64,000 bases of DNA from Variovorax paradoxus (GTDB lineage: Bacteria; Pseudomonadota; Gammaproteobacteria; Burkholderiales; Burkholderiaceae_C), in contig NZ_CP091716.1 in NCBI RefSeq assembly GCF_022009635.1, positions 3,177,001 through 3,241,000 on the forward strand, read 5' to 3'. Positions 43,146 to 52,142 of the stretch are shown in pieces (position 1 is the stretch's first letter; each line of letters begins with the position of its first letter). Position numbers and translations under genes: made by a program. Below the pieces are notes generated by a model. That model was not told the DNA's origin and did not search any database. It worked only from the letters and a program-made list of their open reading frames with translations.

Positions 43146-46100
43146 CTAGGCCTGTACAGCCCGTTTGCCGGCGGCTTGCAATCTCAGGTCACTATCCAGA
43201 TCATCGAAGGTGTGTTGCATGCACTGTGTGATAGGGCCTTTTGCAAACTCCATCGGCACAGGATTCTTGAAAACCAGATGGCTTTCAATAAGGCACTCGT
43301 CTCCGAGGCAGAGGAACTGGGCTACAACGGTCGCATGAGCCCTCAGAAGTTCGACGCGATCAAGATGCTTTCGCAAGAGATCCCGTTTTCCATCTTTATC
43401 GACCTCGCCAGCAAAATCCATTAGCTGCTCTGCGATCTCGCCATACGTCTTCCGAAACTGTAGATCCTTACACTCCATGACCAAAACCCGCCGGCTGTCC
43501 ACATCCCAGGCCAGAACATCGACGTCACCGTAGTTGCGATCGAGCCTTCTGGCGAGCACCTTGGTTAGGGGGATTTCCGAATGTGTTTTCCAGCCGAGTC
43601 TCCCGACCTTTGCGCTCACGCTGGCGTTGAATTCGTGACCATCGCGTCGACGGGCGTGGCCCGCATACCTGCGCATGACGGGTCCAAGATGTCTGTCGGC
43701 ATAGGTGCCATGGTAGTAGTTGCCGACCATGGAACTGAACCCCTCTCTCACGGGGCCCGGAGCGCACAACATCTGAGGATCCGTGTCGTCCGTAAATTGC
43801 AGCAGCGGACGCCGCAAGAAACTGAGTCGACGCCGAAACTTCCATGAGGAGATGTCTCGATCATCATGTCCTTCAGGCACCTGCCGCCAAGACAACCGGG
43901 GTAGCAGGCTCAGCGCAGTGACGATCTTTCGACCTATCACGAGATCTCCCGCCAGTTCCTCCAGCGCGCTTCGGCGAAGAACAAAGACGGGCTCCTTGAT
44001 TTCAATGCCGTGATTTTCGACTGCGTCAACGAATCGCCGGAATGCATCCAGCTCAACGCCAAACTCCGCGACCCACGCATCCAGGAACTCCTGGTCCAGG
44101 CCTCCGCTCCTCGCGTCAGGCGCGATGCTCGGCACGCGGAGGTTCTTCTCATAGCCGCGCGCTGAATACTTGTAACGAACCTCGCTGGTTTTGCTGCCGA
44201 ATTGCTCGATGACGCTGTCCAAAAAGTCATGCTCTACATGCACATCACCGAGCGGGCGGATGACAATCTTGGAGTCCATGAGGCCCCAATGAATCAGGTC
44301 GGACCACCCGCCCAGCTGATTGATCTGCGACGCCAGGGTCAGCAGCAAGCTGTGGTCCAACCGGCCAAGTTGCCGACCACCTTCGAGGGAACAGTCGCAC
44401 ACAGCCATCTCCAACAGGACGCGCGAGCCATGAAATACGGCATTGAGCTTGAACTCCTGGTCACGCATGGGGCCCAGAGCTGACGCGGCATCTCTGCGCA
44501 ATGCCAGGATCGCCGCGGATGTTCGATGCCATCTACTTCGCGAGACTGCGGCCACCTCGTGGTTGAGCAAGATCTTCGAAAGCACATCCAGGCGATCCAA
44601 GCCGCGCAGATACTCGCTCAGTTCATCCTCTAGCCGCCGTACAAGACCGTTGAGAAATTCGCGACAGGCCTGTCTCCCCGTGACGATGCTGCCGTCTGCC
44701 ATGTCGCGGACCTTCCACCCCAGACCTAGTCTCGTGGCCCCGTCCTCGTACGCACTGATGTTGATCAAACTCTGCTCGCCGAGCTCAGGAAAGTAGTCTC
44801 TGAACTCGCGTGCTGCAAAGACGTGAGACTGCCTCACCTGCGCGTTCGGGACAATCTTTCGCAACAGCCCCTCTGTATCGACCGAAAGCTCGCCAGCGAG
44901 GCGAGCTACGCCCGTGATGAGTGCGCTCACCAGCGCAGCTTCTGCAACGTTCAACGGGTTATAGAGAGCGCGATCAAAGTCGGCGCCAATCGTCAGCTGG
45001 ACGATCCGACGCGCTGCTTGCACTTCGATCTCGATGGCACGTGCAGCGTCATCGGCCGTTCCCCCCGGTTGCTCCGGATCAAGTCCCACCTGGGGCGTGA
45101 CGAAAATGCACTTCCACAGCACCGGACCGGGCCCGAGCCCCTCTGCGAAGGCCTCCTCGAAGTGGTCTGCCGAGCGCCTGCACCACGTCCCCAACATCTG
45201 CCATCGCTCGTAACTGCCAGTGAAAACACCGCTCTCTGGTGAAGTCAGTTCGAACCACCACGCCCGCGCGCTCGTTCTGAACATGCCCATGGGGGTATTG
45301 CCGTCTTTCGCCTCAACCTCTCCATAGAGCGGCCGTTGATTCTCTTCTTCAAAGTGGCTTCGGCCATCGGTTTGCACGAGCCGCCAACTGCCATCAATGA
45401 ATTGCTCGGCGTGCACGTCCCAATCGACGTTAAACGAGCGACGGGTCTCAAGCAGTGCGTTCTGTTGGATGGCAAAGCTCAATTTCTTGCCAACCGCCTC
45501 CGCAGGGATGTCCGCATGTGGCACCAGATGCCCGTGCTGGGAGTCCGCCCAAGCCACAAGATTGAGCAACCCATTCATGTTCTGAAGGCTAACGCCCATC
45601 AGGGTGAGCTGATCCTGAGCCCTGAAGAGGCGCCACAGCTGGAGAGGCTCCATCTCGCGCATCCATCCGAGGGTGTGGAAGTTAGCGGCACTAACGTGTT
45701 GAACTTTCCAGCGGGAATGGTCATGCGCGTTCAGGGAAAAAGCAGCTCCTCTTCCGACACCGCAGAAGACGATCAATAGCACGCCGCGCTCAAAGCCCTG
45801 GGTTTCAGAGCAGGCCTTCTGAACATGTGCGATGGCTCTTTCCACTTGGTGGAGCAATTCATCGGTGGGCGTGAAGAGCCCACGCAGACCTTCCGCGTGA
45901 AAGTCATGAAGCGTGTCGACCACGAACACAACAGCAAGATGCTGCCCAACATCTACTTCACGGGCAACGCCACAGATGCTTCCCCAGGAGCTTCTCTGAA
46001 AAGGCAGCATCGGCCCCCCGCGTCCCAGAAGCGGGGAGCGGGAAAGTAGACGTGCGTACTGGTACGTGAGGCGATGCAGAAATATCTCGCGGTTACCATC

Positions 46101-46943
46101 CGTGCCCAGCGTCTCAATGAAGAACCTGCGAATGGCAGCTGTCACTGCTGTCGGCAGAAGGAGAAACAGACTCCCGTCTGCGACGGCAATCGGTCGGCGC
46201 TCGAGTTCCGAGTTGTCGATCGCCTGATCCCGCAACAGCCCAGGACCATCTGGCCCGAAGACGAACGGAACTAGGTGATCGATCTCGAGCCCAGCCTGAG
46301 CGAGGTCGGCCATGCTGAACTGCACCAGCTTCTGGAGCTCATCGCGTTGTTGAACCAACTGCTTGGGCAACACTTTCACACGAATCTCCGAACCAAGCTG
46401 GTTGCGCTGCAAACCTGCGCGACGGCAGACAAGATCCGAAAGCGTGAGAAGTGCGTACACCGCATCCACGACGGCCTGGAACCGCGGTTGCTCCGGGAGC
46501 TCATCAATCATTTCCACAACACGCTGCAGATAGAAGGTTGCGCTCTCCCACGTGCCCTCAAGAACCAGGAAATTACCACGGCGGGAAGAGATGTTGCCGA
46601 CAAACACATCCTCTGCGGGGTCCTCAAGATGGCCATAGGCCAAGCCAATGGCCGAGAAGCCCTTCAACAGGATCGGGGATGTAGCGGCCTGAAGGCCGTC
46701 GCCGAAGGCGACGCTCAGATGCACGAGCGCCTCAAGGCGGAGGCAATTGGTTTGCAGCGACGGCTGCAGCAACAGTCCTGCATAAGTTGCGGCCAACCTT
46801 ACCGGATGAAAGCCGCGCAGGTCGCGCACCAGCGGCTTGCATTGCGCAGCAATCTGGCGAAGCCCGAGGGATACCGTGAATGCAGCCATCGCCGCCGCCA
46901 ACGTGCTGCCGTCGAGCAATTCGCGATTTTTCTGATTGACCAT
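43146..46943 (-). CDS. 1265-aa protein of unknown family with a C-terminal PD-(D/E)XK nuclease-like domain
   Basis: This is a very long single frame with GGAGG 9 nt before ATG 46943. The first 1050 residues match no family I recognise; there is no Walker motif, no signal peptide and no membrane segment. Near the C-terminus the pattern Glu1123 (SEIPL), Asp1140/Asp1142 (GDVDVLAW) and Glu1157-x-Lys1159 (VMECKDL) matches motifs I-III of restriction-endonuclease-like nucleases. A helix-rich tail follows. The gene is lower in GC than its surroundings. An AIPR-family protein is encoded upstream on the same strand. A phage-defence role is the best inference, but it is not proven. Confidence 0.8.
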   Translation of the reverse strand: MVNQKNRELLDGSTLAAAMAAFTVSLGLRQIAAQCKPLVRDLRGFHPVRLAATYAGLLLQPSLQTNCLRLEALVHLSVAFGDGLQAATSPILLKGFSAIGLAYGHLEDPAEDVFVGNISSRRGNFLVLEGTWESATFYLQRVVEMIDELPEQPRFQAVVDAVYALLTLSDLVCRRAGLQRNQLGSEIRVKVLPKQLVQQRDELQKLVQFSMADLAQAGLEIDHLVPFVFGPDGPGLLRDQAIDNSELERRPIAVADGSLFLLLPTAVTAAIRRFFIETLGTDGNREIFLHRLTYQYARLLSRSPLLGRGGPMLPFQRSSWGSICGVAREVDVGQHLAVVFVVDTLHDFHAEGLRGLFTPTDELLHQVERAIAHVQKACSETQGFERGVLLIVFCGVGRGAAFSLNAHDHSRWKVQHVSAANFHTLGWMREMEPLQLWRLFRAQDQLTLMGVSLQNMNGLLNLVAWADSQHGHLVPHADIPAEAVGKKLSFAIQQNALLETRRSFNVDWDVHAEQFIDGSWRLVQTDGRSHFEEENQRPLYGEVEAKDGNTPMGMFRTSARAWWFELTSPESGVFTGSYERWQMLGTWCRRSADHFEEAFAEGLGPGPVLWKCIFVTPQVGLDPEQPGGTADDAARAIEIEVQAARRIVQLTIGADFDRALYNPLNVAEAALVSALITGVARLAGELSVDTEGLLRKIVPNAQVRQSHVFAAREFRDYFPELGEQSLINISAYEDGATRLGLGWKVRDMADGSIVTGRQACREFLNGLVRRLEDELSEYLRGLDRLDVLSKILLNHEVAAVSRSRWHRTSAAILALRRDAASALGPMRDQEFKLNAVFHGSRVLLEMAVCDCSLEGGRQLGRLDHSLLLTLASQINQLGGWSDLIHWGLMDSKIVIRPLGDVHVEHDFLDSVIEQFGSKTSEVRYKYSARGYEKNLRVPSIAPDARSGGLDQEFLDAWVAEFGVELDAFRRFVDAVENHGIEIKEPVFVLRRSALEELAGDLVIGRKIVTALSLLPRLSWRQVPEGHDDRDISSWKFRRRLSFLRRPLLQFTDDTDPQMLCAPGPVREGFSSMVGNYYHGTYADRHLGPVMRRYAGHARRRDGHEFNASVSAKVGRLGWKTHSEIPLTKVLARRLDRNYGDVDVLAWDVDSRRVLVMECKDLQFRKTYGEIAEQLMDFAGEVDKDGKRDLLRKHLDRVELLRAHATVVAQFLCLGDECLIESHLVFKNPVPMEFAKGPITQCMQHTFDDLDSDLRLQAAGKRAVQA

Positions 46944-47675
46944 CCTCTTCGCCTCCCGAATCCTTGTGAGTCAGCCCCGAGGCGAAGCCGCACCAGGATC
47001 AGATGAAAATGTCCCGCCGGCCACGGCATGTGCTACCGGCGAACTAGCTTCTGCAGACCGCGTCCGCGAACAAGATCCGCTGAGCTTTGCGGGAGGCTCT
47101 GGCGATCCAGAACGAAGTGGCTCCTGAAATGCTTCATTCCGCAGATCCCGTCAGATTGTCCGGCTGTTCTTCAGCGGTAGCCCGTTCGGGTCGGTGGCTA
47201 TAGGAAGGGGTTGAATCCACTCGCGCACCTGATTCAATAGCTTGGACGGCGGCTGCGGTGGGCGCCGAACGGACCGCGCGACCGGCGGCTCGCCCCCGGG
47301 ACGATTGATGGAAAAAATGCTCGCGTTCAATCGTTGGCCGATGACAAACTATCGGGCTCCCGTGAAGCCGAGATTCGATGGAGCCGTCAAATTGTTGATG
47401 CTGATGTCCATTGAGCGCGGTTTGAGAAGACTGCTTCACGGCGGTGGAATCGACGATCGTAAAGACGGCAGTGGGGCGATAACTGCCCGTCGATCCGCTC
47501 GGCGTCAACGACTCCAATCAGTCTGGAACGGACATACCTGAAGGGCTGCAATGCAGCGGTTGCCGACGTCCCCCGTCCTAAGCCGCTACTCATGGCATCG
47601 GTCACCTTGCGGTGATTTGGCCCAAGCCGCTGCGAGTCGGCCAGATGAGCAGTAGCGAATGTAGGAGGCGTGCCG
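46944..47675. other. Gene-poor gap inside the accessory island
   Basis: These 730 bp separate the 1265-aa gene from the AIPR gene. Short open frames exist on both strands (for example 47134-47517 and 47242-47541), but their translations are low-complexity and lack ribosome-binding sites. A small hairpin TCACC-TTGC-GGTGA is seen near 47608-47621. No transposase remnant is recognisable. It probably holds the promoter of the large gene and decayed sequence. Confidence 0.5.
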
Positions 47676-49373
47676 CTACACAACCTTAACCGACTTCGCC
47701 GTTGCGGAGAGATCGGGCAGAGACTTCGCACTGAGCTTGACAATGCGGCTGTTTATCTTGCTGTCTATTTTTGCAAGAAACTTGGACGACCTCAAGGTGC
47801 TCTTGAATGATCCGTACTGCTCACGATCATAACTATCAACTGCCGCGTCGTAGAACATCTCCACTGCCTTCTTCACATATTTGCGGAGAGCATTCTCGAA
47901 TTCTGGGAAGCGCATTCGTTGCAACGTAATTTGGGGTGACGGAAGGTCCGAAAACTTCGTGAGCATCTTGAACGTGCAGTATGTAACCCAGTAGGTACTG
48001 GTAACACCAAGAAGCGGTGCGTTCTCATCGCTACCAAGCCCCTCAAGATGCTTCTGTCGTTCTTCGTCGGCGAATCGACCGACAAGCCAAGCGAGGTAAA
48101 CAGAGGTAGCTCCTATGCCTTTCTTGAACAGCTTTTGATATGGCTCGTCGAACAACTCGCTCTTGTTGTCGATCGCTTGAATCAGGAAGGCAGGCTCCGC
48201 GGACGCGAGATACTGTGTCACCTTATCGAGCTCTATCGAGAGAACGTCCCGCTTGCGCCTTGAGCCAGCTTGTTTGGGAGCGTAGGTAACCCCGACCTTC
48301 TGAAACTCCTTCCGCAATTGCTCTTGGATTTCATCTGCCGCTCGGACGGTCCAGATTTTCACGGCGTTTTGAGAGTTGTTATATCGGACGATCTCATTCT
48401 TCAGTCCGACCTTTGCCGCGATTACGCGTGCTAGCACCTTAGCCGATCCCTGTGCACCGGCCCGAACTAAGCTTGAGGTGGTCTGACAGCCATTCACAAT
48501 ACTGAATCTTTTAAGCTGGAGACCTGAACTCTTCGGCTTGCCGATGGGCATGGCACTATCGGCCACAATGGTGATCCCATTGTTTAGCGCCCAGAAATTT
48601 CCCGGAGACGTTTGTGCAGTTCTGATGATCTGCTCATTGATGCCGCCTTTACGAGCGCCCAGAAAAAGCCGAATGTTGCCAGCGAACAACTTGTCTTGAT
48701 GGGCCGTATGTAGTCGCTTCAATTCACTTGCGTCGACTGACCCGACCCATGCACGTCCATACTCACCGGAATCCTCGAAATAGTTGCCGGAGAACTGCAG
48801 CTTGTCTTCTGGAATGCCCGCCTCAGCATCAATGAGGCTCTGGTACTTGCTCATGATGCTGTTTTGAGCGTAGTGAAAGAAGTTGATGCCCTTAAGTGCT
48901 GGATCGTTCGAGTGCGCGGCCACAGAGCGATCTATTTGGTCCGACTTCTTCCCTAGAGTGATCAGGCCCACGGTATAGGAGTACGTCGGGTTGGCCTTCT
49001 GAAGTGACTGAAGTTGTTCAGCCAAATCTGGACGGCCGGCATCGGCGAGAAGCTTCGGGTTTTTGATGTATGGAATTGCAGCCACGACTGCGTCCCACTT
49101 ACTTTTGGGAGTCACCTTGCTGAGGTTGTCGGGGCAGTGAGCTTGAAGAATCACTATTTCTTCACTGCTGGCGTCAGCGAAGGCCATGTCGATCCCTTGA
49201 TCATTGCCCCCATCTGCCGCCGCAGACTCAAGGGCATCATCCTCCTCCACGTCGAAGAAAGTGATCGCGAACCAAGCGGCGAATGCCCGACTTCTAGTGA
49301 GTGACCCGCGATTCGCCAACTCGTCGATCGAGTCGAGAATATCTTGCAATTCTTTTTGCACTACCTTCTCCAT
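47676..49373 (-). CDS. AIPR-family protein (abortive infection phage resistance)
   Basis: This 565-aa protein has the AIPR core (Pfam AIPR) spanning the FWALNNGITIVADS segment at about residues 255-270 and the FSIVNGCQTTSSL segment near 290, both signature motifs. The N-terminal 120 residues resemble a PD-(D/E)XK-type nuclease: GGNDQGID with Asp62 and then the EIVILQAH strand. Most relatives have Gln-x-Lys at the latter site, so His79 is atypical and the nuclease may be altered. AIPR proteins are linked to abortive infection against phages. The start has no clear Shine-Dalgarno sequence (AT-rich ATAACTT before ATG), so it may be translated from a short leader. Confidence 0.88.
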   Translation of the reverse strand: MEKVVQKELQDILDSIDELANRGSLTRSRAFAAWFAITFFDVEEDDALESAAADGGNDQGIDMAFADASSEEIVILQAHCPDNLSKVTPKSKWDAVVAAIPYIKNPKLLADAGRPDLAEQLQSLQKANPTYSYTVGLITLGKKSDQIDRSVAAHSNDPALKGINFFHYAQNSIMSKYQSLIDAEAGIPEDKLQFSGNYFEDSGEYGRAWVGSVDASELKRLHTAHQDKLFAGNIRLFLGARKGGINEQIIRTAQTSPGNFWALNNGITIVADSAMPIGKPKSSGLQLKRFSIVNGCQTTSSLVRAGAQGSAKVLARVIAAKVGLKNEIVRYNNSQNAVKIWTVRAADEIQEQLRKEFQKVGVTYAPKQAGSRRKRDVLSIELDKVTQYLASAEPAFLIQAIDNKSELFDEPYQKLFKKGIGATSVYLAWLVGRFADEERQKHLEGLGSDENAPLLGVTSTYWVTYCTFKMLTKFSDLPSPQITLQRMRFPEFENALRKYVKKAVEMFYDAAVDSYDREQYGSFKSTLRSSKFLAKIDSKINSRIVKLSAKSLPDLSATAKSVKVV

Positions 49374-49707
49374 AAGTTATTACTGTGAACAATAGCACAG
49401 CGCTAATTGGACGCTAGAGGGTCGCGGCACCTTGGCCGCAAGATTCGCCCAATGCATCAGCTGATTGCCGTGCGCCCTTTAGCTGCGGACGCTCAAGACG
49501 CCTTGCTCAACGGTTTGCGCTGTTCTGCAGATGTTGCCTATCAGAGCAGACCGGTTGCTGCCCCGATGGCCCCTGCGGTGATAGCTTTCACCGCTCGCCG
49601 ACACTAGCCCGTGAGCACCGAACGTCTCCCATCAGACTAAAGCTGACTTTGCACCACACCTTCTTAAGATGCGAACGCACCACAGTTTTTGATGTTCAGA
49701 AAGGCTC
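49374..49707. other. Intergenic stretch with a 7-bp hairpin
   Basis: These 334 bp lie between the AIPR gene and the lipoprotein gene. The right part holds GCGGTGA-tagctt-TCACCGC at 49575-49594, a perfect 7-bp inverted repeat with a 6-nt loop. The AT-rich sequence just before the AIPR ATG (49374-49405) probably contains its promoter. No gene is supportable. Confidence 0.5.
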
Positions 49708-50295
49708 CTAACCATACCTGCGGACCAGAAGTTGCAATCGCTCCCTTGTTGGCGCTTTCAACTGTTCAGACTTCGCCATCGCATCGGCTTTCGCAATCAA
49801 GCTGCTCTTGCTCGCAGCCTGATTCGCCTTCTCTATTTGGCCCGCATTCGCCAGTTTCGCCGGCAGCAAACTCAGCATTGCGAGCTGCACTCCAATCGTC
49901 TCGACGTATTCGTCCTGATACCACTTACCCTGGCTCTTCTCATAAGCCTCTTCATATCGCTGCAGCATCGGTGGCAGCGTTTTCAGAATCTCGTTCGCGA
50001 TCCGCTCATTGCCCTGCCCACCATTGGCGAGCGCGTAGAACACCATTGCGGCGTTGTCAGCGTTCAGCGAGGTGTCTACGCTGCGGCCGCCTTCGTCGCG
50101 CAGCCACAGCGGCTCATCGGGGTAGGCGATCTGGCGTTGTTCCGCGGCGCGCAATGCATACACGTATTGCGTGAGCAGGCTTGAGCTTTGCACTGCGGGA
50201 TAAGGCAAGGTCGTTCTGACGACATTGCCGCATGCAGCGGTAAATACGAGCGCGCTGAGCGCGAGGGCGAGGCGGGGTCGAATGAACAATTGCAT
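49708..50295 (-). CDS. Small lipoprotein of unknown function
   Basis: This 195-aa protein has a lipobox (ALVFTAAC with Cys22). The mature part is helical and soluble (TQYVYALRAAEQRQIAYPDEP, LNADNAAMVFYALANGGQ, IGVQLAMLSLLPAKLANAG). No catalytic motif is seen. It lies at the right end of the lower-GC island and may or may not belong functionally to the defence genes. Confidence 0.78.
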   Translation of the reverse strand: MQLFIRPRLALALSALVFTAACGNVVRTTLPYPAVQSSSLLTQYVYALRAAEQRQIAYPDEPLWLRDEGGRSVDTSLNADNAAMVFYALANGGQGNERIANEILKTLPPMLQRYEEAYEKSQGKWYQDEYVETIGVQLAMLSLLPAKLANAGQIEKANQAASKSSLIAKADAMAKSEQLKAPTRERLQLLVRRYG

Positions 50296-50387
50296 TCGAC
50301 AAGTGTAAATTTCAGTTACCTGAATAACATCCCATATTCAGGCCAGATGCTCGGTGGAAACACCTAACTATTTCCAGTGATCGGGTT

Positions 50388-50411
50388 GCCCGGCGCGCAA
50401 TGGCGCCGGGC
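50388..50411. terminator. Strong GC hairpin downstream of the 86-aa gene
   Basis: GCCCGGCGC (50388-50396) and GCGCCGGGC (50403-50411) form a perfect 9-bp stem with a 6-nt loop. It is located 34 bp beyond the stop of the leftward 86-aa gene. A T-run is missing on either side, so it may be a Rho-assisted terminator or a different structure. Confidence 0.4.
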
Positions 50412-50444
50412 CTTCCGCGGCCATTGCCGCGTCAACGCAATTCC

Positions 50445-50705
50445 TCAGCGCCCCGCGTGCCGGGCAGCCTCGCTACGCTGATGCAACTCTTCAGTCTCCA
50501 CCGCCAGGTCAGCCACGAGCCACAGCACGTTGTCCAGGTGTTGCGGCCCTGCGCCGTCGAGCCAGTCGATGCCGCCGCCGTAGCAGACCCATGTGAGCGA
50601 TCTCAGTTGGGCCAGCTTGTTTTCCAGAAGATCTCTGGGCTCTTGCGCATTGACGTTGGGGGAAGGTGCCGGCGCGGGGCGTCGGGCTATATTCGGTCCA
50701 GCCAT
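50445..50705 (-). CDS. Small protein of unknown function
   Basis: This 86-aa protein has a Pro-rich N-terminus and a coherent helical C-terminal half (DLLENKLAQLRSLTWVCYGGGIDWLDG, HLDNVLWLVADLAVETEELHQRS). The clustering of conserved-type hydrophobic and Trp residues argues for a real gene; an AAAGGAAA sequence lies upstream of the ATG. It resembles small phage- or plasmid-associated helical proteins only loosely. Confidence 0.6.
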   Translation of the reverse strand: MAGPNIARRPAPAPSPNVNAQEPRDLLENKLAQLRSLTWVCYGGGIDWLDGAGPQHLDNVLWLVADLAVETEELHQRSEAARHAGR

Positions 50706-51037
50706 TTGGTGTGCTTTCCTTTAAAGATGGGCACGTCACTTGGTCAGACGGCTGAGGTGTTACCGCACCTTGGCCGTCGCCTTTTGGATACCTCGCGTTT
50801 GCATCGCCGCGTGCTGCGCGCCGACAACCCGCCGCGAGGCGAAGCGGTTGGTTCGTCACTTGTTGATCTATGCGGTGGGTAGGTGATGCCTTCCATGTCC
50901 CCTTGGCGGGGTGTCGATTGACAGGGGCATTCACTGTAGAGAAGAGCGAGGCGGCGTGGCCTCCGGGCGCGGTACGAAGTCTCGATTCGCGCCAAAAAAT
51001 GCAGCTTTTGTCGACTGCGCGACGTGCGCGCTACGGT
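50706..51037. other. Intergenic stretch at the right border of the island
   Basis: These 332 bp hold the leader of the 86-aa gene and probably the island border. Open frames on both strands are compositional. No integrase, tRNA or direct repeat was found here. TTTAAAG-rich sequence at 50721-50733 could be part of the promoter of the 86-aa gene. Confidence 0.4.
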
Positions 51038-51580
51038 TCAGCGGATGTGCGTTTCGTAGACGGCCTCGACCGCCTCGAGCCCCGTCCAGAAGCCTTCGGG
51101 CTTGCGCCCCTGCAGCACCTGATCAAGCACATCGATGTGCGCATGCCATCCGCTCGCGACGCTGACCGTCTCCTTGCGGTCCCGCAGCCGCCGGTGCGTG
51201 AGCACGAGCCGCGTGGCGTCGTCGCCTTGTGGCGCAAGCTCGAAGGTCACTTCCGACGCATTCGGCCCTTCGTCCCAGCTGATGACCAGCAGCGTCGGTG
51301 CCTCGATGCGCACCAGCTTCGACTGCTGCAGATGCGGCTTGCGGTAGCCGGCAAAGCGCTCTGGCGCTTCCTCGTCGGTTAGCTTGGTGTGTTCGAAGCG
51401 CATCTCGAAAACCTCGTCGGGCTGCCGGGCCATGGTGCCGCCGGCGAGCCATGCGGCGCGCTTGGCGGGGTCGGTGAGGTAGGCCCACACACGGTCGATG
51501 GGGGCGGGCAGGTTGCGCTCCATGCGCAGGGTGCCGGGCTCGGTCTGCTGGCCGAGGCTGTGCTTGATGGCTGGGGTCAT
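51038..51580 (-). CDS. SRPBCC (AHSA1-type) domain protein
   Basis: This is a 180-aa protein from ATG 51578-51580 behind AAGGAG. The START/AHSA1-like fold is recognisable in LRMERNLPAPIDRVWAYLTDPAKRAAWLAGG, ISWDEGPNASEVTFELAPQGDDATRLVLTHRRL and GWHAHIDVLDQVLQG. These lipid- or ligand-binding domain proteins are commonly encoded behind an ArsR regulator. Here the ArsR gene is 35 bp upstream on the same strand, so the two form an operon. Confidence 0.92.
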   Translation of the reverse strand: MTPAIKHSLGQQTEPGTLRMERNLPAPIDRVWAYLTDPAKRAAWLAGGTMARQPDEVFEMRFEHTKLTDEEAPERFAGYRKPHLQQSKLVRIEAPTLLVISWDEGPNASEVTFELAPQGDDATRLVLTHRRLRDRKETVSVASGWHAHIDVLDQVLQGRKPEGFWTGLEAVEAVYETHIR

Positions 51581-51615
51581 TGGCTGTTGCTCCTTGGGGT
51601 GAAAAGCCGTGGTGG

Positions 51616-51957
51616 TTACCTGGGCCGGGCGGCGTCGCGCCGCAGTTCGTTTTCCAGTGCGTCGAGGTGCGCGGTCCAGAAGCCTTCGTAGTAGCGCAGC
51701 CATGCATCGGCGGTGGCCAGCGCGGCGGGCTCCAGCCGGCACACGTGCGCGCGGCCCTGCACGGTGCGCGACACCAGGCCGGCGCGCTCCAGCGTCTTCA
51801 CGTGCTTGGACGCACCCGCAAAGGACATGCGAAAGGGCGCGCCGAGTTCGCCCACGCTGCACTCGCCGTGGGCCAGCAGCTGAAGCATGGTGCGGCGGGT
51901 GCTGTCGGCCAGGGCGTGGAATACGGCGTCGAGCCGTTCGTCTTCTAGTTCAACCAT
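51616..51957 (-). CDS. ArsR-family transcriptional regulator
   Basis: This is a 113-aa winged-helix protein starting at ATG 51957. DAVFHALADSTRRTMLQLLAHGE, MSFAGASKHVKTLERAGLVSRTVQGR and a helical tail define the family. No metal-binding cysteine pair is present, so it belongs to the SRPBCC-linked group rather than the arsenic sensors. The start codon lies inside an inverted repeat (51949-51966) that is repeated 40 bp upstream, consistent with autorepression. An ATG at 51993 in frame is a less likely start. Confidence 0.9.
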   Translation of the reverse strand: MVELEDERLDAVFHALADSTRRTMLQLLAHGECSVGELGAPFRMSFAGASKHVKTLERAGLVSRTVQGRAHVCRLEPAALATADAWLRYYEGFWTAHLDALENELRRDAARPR

Positions 51958-51966
51958 GAGGTTGAA
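51949..51966. promoter_or_regulatory. Operator candidate 1 (TTCAACC-N4-GGTTGAA)
   Basis: A perfect 7-4-7 inverted repeat overlaps the ArsR start codon. The same arms recur at 51989-52006. It probably binds the ArsR dimer. Confidence 0.55.
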
Positions 51967-51988
51967 TATAGGTGATCCATGGATTTCA

Positions 51989-52006
51989 TTCAACCCTTCG
52001 GTTGAG
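51989..52006. promoter_or_regulatory. Operator candidate 2 (TTCAACC-N4-GGTTGAg)
   Basis: A second copy of the same repeat, with one mismatch in the last position, lies exactly 40 bp (about four helical turns) from the first and within the region that also precedes the divergent beta-lactamase gene. Confidence 0.5.
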
Positions 52007-52142
52007 CGATGTTCTCGCGTTACAGCCGATACACCCGAGACGCAAGTCCGTGGCGGCGCACTGGAGTGCCATGCGCCGTGCTCCTACGATTGCCAGCATT
52101 CCATCCAATCCACTCCATTCGCCGAGAGAAAGCAAAGAAGAA

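Noticed and set aside
47134..47541. Overlapping short frames on both strands in the island gap
   Set aside because: No ribosome-binding sites, no recognisable domains, and neither strand shows a codon bias typical of the neighbours.
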